From NCBI GenBank assembly GCA_015296085.1, contig DVDT01000031.1, forward strand, positions 62,001 to 126,000: a stretch of DNA of 64,000 bases. The letters are read 5' to 3'. Shown here piece after piece: positions 56,658-64,000 of the stretch; position 1 is the stretch's first letter; every line of letters begins with the position of its first letter. Made by a program: the position numbers and the translations under genes. Source of the stretch: Trichormus sp. M33_DOE_039 (lineage in GTDB: Bacteria; Cyanobacteriota; Cyanobacteriia; Cyanobacteriales; Nostocaceae). The notes below the pieces were generated by a model that made no database searches, was not told where the DNA came from, and saw nothing but the letters and a program-made list of their open reading frames with translations.

Positions 56658-59600
56658 TCACTCCCCACTCAACAAAGCTTGCATTTGTTCGGGGGACATC
56701 TGGGCGATTTCTTGGATGGTACGGGCGATTTCGTCTAGTATTTCTCGTCCACCGGCTAACTCTGCCAAAACTGCCAATAGTTGAGCTACTGTGGGTTTTT
56801 GGAATAATTCGCGGACGGGTAATTCTAAATCAAAGGTTTGTTGGATACGGTTCACTAGTTGGGCTGCTAGTAGGGAATGTCCTCCTAAATGAAAGAAGTT
56901 GTCGTGGATACCTATATTGCTGACACCCAAAATCTCAGCCCAGATTTCTGTTAACACTTCTTCGGCTGGGGTGTGTGGTGTGACCAAAGCTTGGTTAATT
57001 TGTGGTCTGCGATCGTCTAGTGTGAAGGAGAGATGACGATTGACTTTACCGTTAGGAGTCAACGGTAAAGCATCCAGAAAGACGAAAGCAGCAGGGATCA
57101 TATAGTTAGGTAGCTGTTGCTGAAGAAAATCAAATAATTCAGTGTTAGTTGTTGTTGCTCCTGGTAGTAAGACAATGTAAGCTACCAAGCGTTTTTCGGT
57201 GACGGTTTCACCTTGAATAATCACCACTGCTTGGCTGACCTGGGGATGTTGATTTAAAACTGCTTCAATTTCGCCTAACTCAATGCGGAAGCCGCGAATT
57301 TTTACTTGATTGTCGCTACGTCCACAGAATTCAATCGTCCCATCTGGTAAGTATCGGGCTAAATCGCCTGTTTTGTAGAGGGGGGTGTGGGGGTGTGGAA
57401 GAGTTTGTATTCCCAGTCTCCAGTCACCAGTCCCCAGAATTCTTTCATTTTGAATTTTGAATTTTGTTCGCCTTTGGCGTTCCCGTTCGCGTAGCGTCTC
57501 CGACAGGAGAAGGGTATTTTGAATTGATTCGTCCCCAATCCCCAATTGTATAAATTTTTCTTGGGTCAAATCAGGACGGTTGAGGTAGCCTTGGGCTAGT
57601 CCAATTCCTCCTACATAAAGTTCGCCTTTGACACCGATGGGGACAGGTTGCAGATTGGTGTCGAGAATGTAAACTTGGGTGTTGGCGATGGGACGACCGA
57701 TAGGTACAGAAAGACCTAGTTTCGTGTCAGCTGTCACAGGGAAACAGCAGGTAAACGTGGTGTTTTCGGTAGGGCCGTAACCGTTAATAACTCGACATTC
57801 GGGGAAGCGGTGCAATAGTTTTTGGATGTGGAAGACTGATAAGACATCCCCACCGGCTAACAACTGACGTACTGGCTGTAAGTCTTCTAATCGTTCATCT
57901 ACCATGAGATGAAATAGACTAGCCGTCAGCCAGAGAGTAGTGACTTGGTATTGCTGGATAATCTGGCCTAATTCTTCTAATGATGACTGATGTGGGGGTG
58001 CGATCGCTAATTTCGCGCCATTCAGTAAGCTACCCCAAATCTCAAAGGTGGAAGCATCAAAGGAGATCGGAGCTAATTGCAAGAATACCTGTTCTGCATT
58101 CAGGTTCACATAATTATTATCTTTGACTAAACCCACCACACCCCGATGGCGAATACAAACACCCTTGGGTTTACCTGTAGAACCAGAGGTGTACATGATA
58201 TAAGCCAAGTCATCAGTTTGAGATGTGACTAAGGGGTTTTCTTGACTTTCTTGATTGATACTTTCCTCGACAGATTTTAGACAAATGATTTCTGTCTCAG
58301 CTACGGTAGGAAGCTTTGCAACTAAATGTTTTTGCGTTAATAAAAGCGGTGGTTGAGCATCTGTCAACATCCAAGACAGACGTTCTAGGGGATATTGAGG
58401 ATCAAGGGGTAAGTACGCGCCACCAGCTTTGAGAATACCCAACAAAGCAATGACCATTTCCAGGGAACGTTCCAGACAAATACCCACAGCATCCCCTGGT
58501 TTCACTCCTTGTTTAATTAAGTAGTGCGCCAACTGATTAGCACGCACATTTAACTCGGTATACGTCAAGCTTTGGTTAGCAAAAACTAGTGCTGTAGCAT
58601 TCGGCGTTTTCTGCACCTGTTCGACAAACACCTGATGAATAGATTTGTCAACCAGAAAATCTGTCTGGGTGTCGTTCCACTCTACTAGTAGCTGATGTTG
58701 TTCTCGTTCACTCAGCATTGGTAACAAACCAATACGCTGTTTTGGTGCTGCAACAATTGCTGTGAGCAAGTTCTGGAAATGACTTGTCATTCTGCTAATT
58801 GTCTCAGCCTCGAACAAATCGCAGTTATATTCCCATGTCCCAATTAAACCTTGTGGGGTTTCTTCCATTGACAGGGTTAAATCAAATTTGGCTGTGACTG
58901 TCTCAATGGGTAAGGGTGTCAGCTTCAAGCCCGACAATTCCAAGTTACTCAAAGGTGCATTCTGCAAGGCAAACATCACTTGGAACAAAGGTGTATGGCT
59001 GAGGTTACGTTCTGGCTGTAACGCTTCTACCACCTGCTCAAAGGGAACATCCTGATGAGCATAGCCATCCAACGCTACCATCTGTACTTGCTGGAGTAAT
59101 TCTGCAAAACTGGGATTCCCAGAAATTTGGGTTCTCAATACCAAAGTGTTGACAAAAAAACCAATCAGTGATTCAGTTTCTTTGCGGTTGCGGTTAGCGA
59201 TGGGTGTACCAACGAGAATATCAGTCTGTCCACTGTAACGATGCAGCAAGGTGACAAAGGCTGCTTGCAAGGTCATAAACAGCGTTACGCCGGACTTTTG
59301 ACTCAAATTTTTAATCTCTTCTGTCAACCGCAAAGACAGCGCAAAATCTTGTTTGTTACCCCGGAAGGTTTGAATGGCTGGACGTGGTTTATCTGTGGGT
59401 AATTCTAATAGAGGTGGTGCGTCTGCTAGTTGTTGTTTCCAGTAGTTGAGTTTAGCTTGTAAAATTTCTCCGCTTAAATATTTTCGTTGCCAAATGGCGA
59501 AGTCGGCGTATTGAATGGGTAAATCTGCTAGTGGAGAGGGTTTTCCTGCACAAAAAGCTTGATACAGTGCCGATAATTCTTGAATGAAGATCCCTACAGA

Positions 59601-62600
59601 CCAACCATCAGCGATGATGTGGTGTATGGTCATGAGCAACACATGGGACTCTCTACCCAAGCGTAACAGTTCAACTCGGAGTAAAGGAGCTTGTTGAAGA
59701 TTAAAGGGAGTTTCGGCTGCTGTGACTGCAAGTTGCTTAACTTTTTGAGTTTGTTCTGGTTCTGGTAATCCCTGTAAATCTATGACTGGGATTTGACCTA
59801 ACCCCCTAACCCCCTTCCCTTGTAGGGTAGGGGGAATATGTAGAGACGGGTTTTCTAATTCAATGATTTGAGTTGGTATACCATTCACCAATCTGAAACA
59901 AGTCCGCAAAAGTTCATGACGGTGAATAATTTCTGTCAAGGCTTGTTCTAAAGCGGCGACATTTAGCGTTCCTTCTAACTGCACAACGGCAGGTATATTG
60001 TAAGTCGCACTACCAGCTTCTAATTGCTCCAAAAACCAGAGTCGTTGTTGCGCCCAAGATAAAGGAATATCGAGATTTTCTCTAGATACGGGTGTTAGTG
60101 CTGGTGCAGTGAGTTCTAAGTTGATTTGGCGTTGATTGTTGATGATTTCCGCCAGTTCTACAACCCTGGGAGATTCAAACAACACTCTTAAAGGTAACTC
60201 GATTTGAAAAGTTTCCCGCAAACGAGAAATGACTTGCGTTGCAATGAGGGAATGTCCACCCAACTCAAAGAAATTATCATGAATGCTAACTTTGTCTACA
60301 CCTAAGAGAGAGGAGAATAAATCAGCGATCGCTTTTTCTGTGTCTGTCCGAGGTAAAACAAAGTTAGTCGTTGTTGTTGTTGGTGCTGGTGTTGGTAATG
60401 CCTTACGGTCAAGTTTACCGTTAGCCGTCAAGGGAAAGACATCCAAATACACGAACGCTGTTGGAATCATGTAATCCGGTAGCTGTTGTTGGAGATGTTC
60501 CCGTAGTTCGCTATCAGTAGGTGATTGATTCGCTACGATATAAGCGACCAATCGCTTATCCCCTGGATGATCTTCCCGCACTATCACCACAACTTCCCGA
60601 ATGTGAGGATATTGAGCGATTGCAGTTTCAATTTCTCCCAATTCAATCCGAAAACCGCGAATTTTCACCTGATGGTCAATCCGTCCCAGGTATTCGATAC
60701 TACCATCGGGTAAGTATCGGGCTAAATCTCCGGTTTTGTAGAGGGGGGAATCGAAAGAAGCAGGGGAGCAGAGGAACAGAGGAGCAGAGGGGGAGGAATT
60801 ACCTAATTGTATAAATCTATCTTGGGTTAATTCTGGGCGATTGAGATAACCCCGTGCTACTCCTGCACCGCCGACATACATTTGTCCCGGTACGCCAATC
60901 GGTACGGGTTGGAGTTGCTCATCTAATATATATAGTTGTAAATCGGGAATTGCTCTACCAATAACGCTACTATGGCTTGTGGTGTCCGCCCAAGTGATCA
61001 GACGATAGGTAACATGGACGGTGGTTTCAGTGATGCCGTACATATTAACTAATTGGGGAGTGGTATCACCATGACGTTCAAACCACGGTTGCAAACTCGC
61101 AGGTTCTAAGGCTTCACCGCCAAACACTACCCAGCGTAAGCTTAGTTCTACTTGCGCCATTTCTGGTAACTGATCTACCCAAATCAACTGCCGAAACGCC
61201 GAGGGGGTTTGATTGAGAACTGTGACTTGTTCTTGGGAAAGCAGACGATAGAAGGCTTTGGGGTCACGACTTACCCAATAAGGAACAATTACCAACCTTC
61301 CACCATACAGCAATGCACCCCACAATTCCCACACTGAGAAGTCAAAGGCATAAGAGTGGAAAAGTGTCCAGACATCATTGGCGTTGAAATGATACCAGTT
61401 ATCTGTGGCTAGGAAGAGGCGCACCACGTTGCGATGATTAACTAAGACACCCTTGGGTTTACCCGTAGAGCCAGAAGTATAAATTACATAAGCTAAATTA
61501 TCAGGTGTAGCTGTGCTGATGGGACTCTCTACACTCAACTTGCTGATTGATTCCCACTCTGTATCTAAACAAACTGTCTGAGCATTAGTTGGCGGTAAAG
61601 CTGTCAAACACTGAGACTGAGTGAGTAATATTTGAATTTGAGCATCAGTGAGCATGAATGCGAGGCGATCGCTCGGATAATCTGGATCTAATGGTACATA
61701 AGCACCACCAGCTTTGAGGATACCCAAGATCCCAATCACCATTTCTAAAGAACGTTCCACACACAAACCCACCAACACATCGGGGGCTACTCCCAGAGTT
61801 TGTAAGTGGTGCGCCAGTTGATTTGCACGAGTATTTAACTCAGCATAAGTGAGGTTAGTATCTGCAAACACCACTGCTGTAACATCTGGTGTCTTCTGTG
61901 CTTGCGACTCGAACCACTGATGCAGACATTCAGTTACAGGATACTCAGCTTGGATGAAGTTCCATTCTTGTAATAGTTTTTGCTGTTCTGCGGGTGAGAG
62001 GAGTAGTTGATTTTGATATGGTGCTGATGGTGCTGCTACCATCGCCGTCAAAGCGTTGATATAGTAATTAGCGATCGCCTCTACTTGTTCTCGACACAGT
62101 TCACGCGTCTGATAATTCAGGGCTAAATTGACCTGAGAGGAAACCAGATCCAAACTAAAGTGAGCCACCAAAGTAAAGTTAGTTTGCTCATAGGTCTTGT
62201 AATCTAAAACTTCAGAATCCTCTAAACCCAAAACCCCTTGATAAACGTGGAAGTGGACAAAATTAAAAGCCGTTTCAAATAAAGGCTGTCCACCACATAA
62301 ACGTTGTATCTCAGCCAAAGGATAGCGACGATGAGGTAAAGCTGTTTGTTCAGCTTGGAAAGCTTGCTGGATGAGTTCTAACCAAGTACCACCAACGAGA
62401 TGTGCATGCAATGGTAAAGTATTCAAAAATAGACCCAGAATCCTTTCCCCATCAGCATTTTCCGGTCTACCGTTAGCCACCAAACCCGTCAACACATCTG
62501 TTTGATTACTCAGTAAATTTAATACCCGTAAATGAGCAGCCAACAGTACACTTTTCACAGGAACACCAGCCTGAGCAGCTAGTTGTTTCAATCCACCCGA

Positions 62601-64000
62601 CAACTCAGAACTAATTGCGACTTCCTGAATACCTATTTCTGCTTGGGTCTTTTCCCGATAGGATTCTGGCCAGCGTGGTAACTCAGTAATTGAGACATCA
62701 GCAAGTTGTTCTAGCCAATATTGGCGTGTCGTTTCTGATTGTAAAGCAGCACGTTCCAACGCCACAAAATCGCGGAAGGAGGGACTGGGGATTGGGGATT
62801 GGGGATTGGGGACTGGGGACTGGGGACTGGGGACTGGGGATTTTTGGAGTAGATTTAAGTATGTTTGCCATAGTTCGGTGAGTAAAGATGCAACACTCCA
62901 ACCGTCGAGAATGGCGTGATGGAAACTGAAACTCAAATTAAACGTTTCAGCACTACGAATATGAACACAAAAGCGGAGCAGAGGCGGTTTTGTCCAGTCG
63001 AAATTATGATACTTCTCCGTTTCCATCCAAGCATCGACAGCGACTTTTTGTTCAGCAGTTGTGAAATAACTGATATCATCCACCTGTAAAGGCACATCGA
63101 CAACTTGATGCACCAGCTGTAACGGCTCAGAAAAACCAGTTAAGTCAAAGCTGGTACGCAAGATAGCATGACGAGAAATTACTTGGGCGATCGCAGTTTC
63201 TAACGCCGATAAATCCAGCTTCGCCCGCAGATGGAAAGAGAAGACATCATGATAAACAGCTGTATCTGCATTCAATTCACTGTGAAACACCATCCCCGCT
63301 TGCAGTGCTGTCAGAGGATAAGCATCATCCAATCCTACTGGTAGCTTCTGCTTGTCTGTTTCTGCAATCAAACTAAAAGGTGACGTTTGTGGTGTGAGTG
63401 TAAAACTCACTTCTTTACTCACCAACTCCGCTAATTCGGCAATAGTTTGGTGTTGAAATAACTGCTGGAGAGAAAAATCTAACCCAACTTGATTAGCCTT
63501 CGCCAAAATTTGGATACTACGAATCGAGTCACCACCCAATTCAAAGAAGTTATCGTAAATTCCGACTTGAGACAATCCCAAAACTTCAGTCCAAATATTT
63601 GCTAATAACTCTTGTTCCTGAGTTTGGGGTGCAACAAAACCAGCAGCTAAGTCTGTGCTAACTTCCGGGATAGGTAACATTCGCCGATCCAGCTTACCAT
63701 TAGCCGTCAACGGGAAAGCCTCCAACGCCACAAACACAGATGGAATCATGTAATCAGGTAACTGCTGTTTGAGATAATCCCGCAACTCAGCACTACTAGG
63801 AGATTCCCCAGATGGAACAAAATAAGCCACCAACCGTTTATTCCCCGGTGTATCTTCTTGTACCAAGACCACAGTCTGCTGCACTTGGGGATGAGTTGCT
63901 AATTTCGCCTCAATTTCACCCAACTCGATCCGAAAACCGCGAATCTTTACCTGATCATCTATGCGACCGAGGTATTCAATGCTGCGATCGGATAAGTATC
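56658..64000 (-). CDS. NRPS, 5'-truncated by window edge: (A)-T-C-A(Thr)-T-C-A(Val)-T
   Basis: The frame is open to position 64000, where it is still inside an A domain (A7-A8 region, EYLGRIDDQVKIRGFRIELGE), so the start is outside the window; the TTG at 63923 is not a real start. Order: A-domain tail, A10 NGKLDRR (about 63690), T with LGGDSIRSIQ (about 63530), C (63329-62004, HHAILDG), A (61960-60410), T with LGGHSLIATQ (about 60255), C (60075-58740), A (58690-57040), T with LGGHSLLAAQ (about 56880). Pocket residues of the first full A domain, D-F-W-N-V-G-M-V-H-K, give threonine. Those of the second, D-A-F-W-L-G-G-T-F-K, give valine or a similar aliphatic. The first T has the GGDS form usually seen before epimerisation domains, yet a C domain follows directly. 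Four in-frame repeat inserts are present. Confidence 0.92.
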   Translation of the reverse strand, partial: YLSDRSIEYLGRIDDQVKIRGFRIELGEIEAKLATHPQVQQTVVLVQEDTPGNKRLVAYFVPSGESPSSAELRDYLKQQLPDYMIPSVFVALEAFPLTANGKLDRRMLPIPEVSTDLAAGFVAPQTQEQELLANIWTEVLGLSQVGIYDNFFELGGDSIRSIQILAKANQVGLDFSLQQLFQHQTIAELAELVSKEVSFTLTPQTSPFSLIAETDKQKLPVGLDDAYPLTALQAGMVFHSELNADTAVYHDVFSFHLRAKLDLSALETAIAQVISRHAILRTSFDLTGFSEPLQLVHQVVDVPLQVDDISYFTTAEQKVAVDAWMETEKYHNFDWTKPPLLRFCVHIRSAETFNLSFSFHHAILDGWSVASLLTELWQTYLNLLQKSPVPSPQSPVPNPQSPIPSPSFRDFVALERAALQSETTRQYWLEQLADVSITELPRWPESYREKTQAEIGIQEVAISSELSGGLKQLAAQAGVPVKSVLLAAHLRVLNLLSNQTDVLTGLVANGRPENADGERILGLFLNTLPLHAHLVGGTWLELIQQAFQAEQTALPHRRYPLAEIQRLCGGQPLFETAFNFVHFHVYQGVLGLEDSEVLDYKTYEQTNFTLVAHFSLDLVSSQVNLALNYQTRELCREQVEAIANYYINALTAMVAAPSAPYQNQLLLSPAEQQKLLQEWNFIQAEYPVTECLHQWFESQAQKTPDVTAVVFADTNLTYAELNTRANQLAHHLQTLGVAPDVLVGLCVERSLEMVIGILGILKAGGAYVPLDPDYPSDRLAFMLTDAQIQILLTQSQCLTALPPTNAQTVCLDTEWESISKLSVESPISTATPDNLAYVIYTSGSTGKPKGVLVNHRNVVRLFLATDNWYHFNANDVWTLFHSYAFDFSVWELWGALLYGGRLVIVPYWVSRDPKAFYRLLSQEQVTVLNQTPSAFRQLIWVDQLPEMAQVELSLRWVVFGGEALEPASLQPWFERHGDTTPQLVNMYGITETTVHVTYRLITWADTTSHSSVIGRAIPDLQLYILDEQLQPVPIGVPGQMYVGGAGVARGYLNRPELTQDRFIQLGNSSPSAPLFLCSPASFDSPLYKTGDLARYLPDGSIEYLGRIDHQVKIRGFRIELGEIETAIAQYPHIREVVVIVREDHPGDKRLVAYIVANQSPTDSELREHLQQQLPDYMIPTAFVYLDVFPLTANGKLDRKALPTPAPTTTTTNFVLPRTDTEKAIADLFSSLLGVDKVSIHDNFFELGGHSLIATQVISRLRETFQIELPLRVLFESPRVVELAEIINNQRQINLELTAPALTPVSRENLDIPLSWAQQRLWFLEQLEAGSATYNIPAVVQLEGTLNVAALEQALTEIIHRHELLRTCFRLVNGIPTQIIELENPSLHIPPTLQGKGVRGLGQIPVIDLQGLPEPEQTQKVKQLAVTAAETPFNLQQAPLLRVELLRLGRESHVLLMTIHHIIADGWSVGIFIQELSALYQAFCAGKPSPLADLPIQYADFAIWQRKYLSGEILQAKLNYWKQQLADAPPLLELPTDKPRPAIQTFRGNKQDFALSLRLTEEIKNLSQKSGVTLFMTLQAAFVTLLHRYSGQTDILVGTPIANRNRKETESLIGFFVNTLVLRTQISGNPSFAELLQQVQMVALDGYAHQDVPFEQVVEALQPERNLSHTPLFQVMFALQNAPLSNLELSGLKLTPLPIETVTAKFDLTLSMEETPQGLIGTWEYNCDLFEAETISRMTSHFQNLLTAIVAAPKQRIGLLPMLSEREQHQLLVEWNDTQTDFLVDKSIHQVFVEQVQKTPNATALVFANQSLTYTELNVRANQLAHYLIKQGVKPGDAVGICLERSLEMVIALLGILKAGGAYLPLDPQYPLERLSWMLTDAQPPLLLTQKHLVAKLPTVAETEIICLKSVEESINQESQENPLVTSQTDDLAYIMYTSGSTGKPKGVCIRHRGVVGLVKDNNYVNLNAEQVFLQLAPISFDASTFEIWGSLLNGAKLAIAPPHQSSLEELGQIIQQYQVTTLWLTASLFHLMVDERLEDLQPVRQLLAGGDVLSVFHIQKLLHRFPECRVINGYGPTENTTFTCCFPVTADTKLGLSVPIGRPIANTQVYILDTNLQPVPIGVKGELYVGGIGLAQGYLNRPDLTQEKFIQLGIGDESIQNTLLLSETLRERERQRRTKFKIQNERILGTGDWRLGIQTLPHPHTPLYKTGDLARYLPDGTIEFCGRSDNQVKIRGFRIELGEIEAVLNQHPQVSQAVVIIQGETVTEKRLVAYIVLLPGATTTNTELFDFLQQQLPNYMIPAAFVFLDALPLTPNGKVNRHLSFTLDDRRPQINQALVTPHTPAEEVLTEIWAEILGVSNIGIHDNFFHLGGHSLLAAQLVNRIQQTFDLELPVRELFQKPTVAQLLAVLAELAGGREILDEIARTIQEIAQMSPEQMQALLSGE
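57380..57550 (-). repeat. Large compound repeat insert in the Val A domain
   Basis: About 55 extra residues between FIQLG and LYKTGD, including SETLRERERQRRTKFKIQN and ERILGTGDWRLGIQT. The DNA contains the dispersed words ttcgcctttggcgttcccgt, tagcgtctccgacaggaga, aattttgaattttg and ccagtctccagtcaccagtc. All are repeat families otherwise found between genes. In frame. Confidence 0.85.
59785..59865 (-). repeat. Repeat insert in a C domain, truncated relative of the 52.9-kb copy
   Basis: Encodes ENPSLHIPPTLQGKGVRGLGQ at the same C-domain position as the longer insert at 52891-53013. It shares the ccccctaacccccttccctt word and its inverted copy, and retains only one end of the palindrome (tgtagagac). 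Confidence 0.8.
60747..60806 (-). repeat. Repeat-derived loop in the Thr A domain
   Basis: Encodes GNSSPSAPLFLCSPASFDS between FIQL and PLYKTGD. The DNA is a run of gcaggggagcagaggaacag / aggagcagaggggg words, a simple tandem repeat. In frame. Confidence 0.75.
62786..62843 (-). repeat. Perfectly phased ggggactggggattg tandem repeat in a C domain
   Basis: Seven to eight units of gggga-t/c-tg encode SPVPSPQSPVPNPQSPIPSP between the C-domain segments TYLNLLQK and SFRDFVALE. It is the longest such array in the window and is in frame. Confidence 0.85.

Noticed and set aside
56384-56923. 179-aa plus-strand frame across the junction of two NRPS genes
   Set aside because: It is antisense to conserved NRPS domains on both sides and includes simple-repeat sequence in the middle; no family features.
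62786-62843. CRISPR array
   Set aside because: Simple tandem units of 8 bp without spacers, inside a coding frame.
63659-63923. TTG at 63923 as the start of the right-hand NRPS
   Set aside because: The frame stays open to 64000 and the residues before it continue a normal A domain (EYLGRIDDQVKIRGFRIELG), so the gene is cut by the window edge.

Overview
The window looks like chromosome from a filamentous, probably heterocyst-forming cyanobacterium of the Nostoc/Anabaena type. The grounds are the many GCGATCGC (HIP1) octamers inside genes, the low GC content, a three-gene flavodiiron operon of the flv4-2 type, very large Ser/Thr-His kinases, and dense families of short palindromic and tandem repeats of the kind common in Nostocales. 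I could not run any search, so family assignments rest on motifs read in the translations.

Layout. 1-4.5 kb: hyuA-hyuB (split 5-oxoprolinase/hydantoinase) and a small convergent gene. 4.7-7.0 kb: a 16-repeat TPR protein and a 63-aa protein. 7.2-11.3 kb (minus): a flavodiiron operon with a canonical member (flv4-like), a PsiE/Sll0218-like membrane protein, and a member that lacks most iron ligands (flv2-like). 11.6-15.4 kb (minus): a polysaccharide export/polymerisation operon (Wza-like, Wzz-like, Wzy/ligase-like). 15.8-23.8 kb (plus): a long, tightly coupled glycan assembly operon with a pyruvyl transferase, three glycosyltransferases, a flippase, an Alg14/Alg13-like pair and the initiating sugar transferase.

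The most unusual part is 22.3-29.8 kb. The initiating sugar transferase carries an N-terminal STAS (anti-sigma-antagonist) domain. It is followed 6 bp later by an RsbW-like serine kinase, then by a free STAS protein, and then (opposite strand) by a REC-PP2C phosphatase and a hybrid histidine kinase with a HNOBA domain. Together they look like a complete partner-switching pathway whose output is wired directly to the first membrane step of polysaccharide synthesis.

30-36.2 kb holds a 1777-aa Ser/Thr kinase-AAA-GAF-histidine kinase and its response regulator. hisD follows. 37.6-42.7 kb (minus) holds a WD40-membrane-ATPase protein and a second P-loop ATPase. 42.9-43.8 kb holds two small secreted proteins, followed by a MITE-like nested inverted repeat.

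44.3-64.0 kb (minus) is the 3' part of a nonribosomal peptide synthetase cluster that runs off the right edge. Read in the direction of transcription the modules are (A)-T / C-A-T / C-A-T, then C-A-T / C-A-T-E, then C-A[FkbM methyltransferase]-T. Pocket residues read by eye give X, Thr, Val, Gln, D-Xaa (unassigned), methylated Thr. No thioesterase, reductase, MbtH or transporter is visible. Short genomic repeats, including a 30-bp palindrome, have entered these genes in frame at the same loop positions in several modules.
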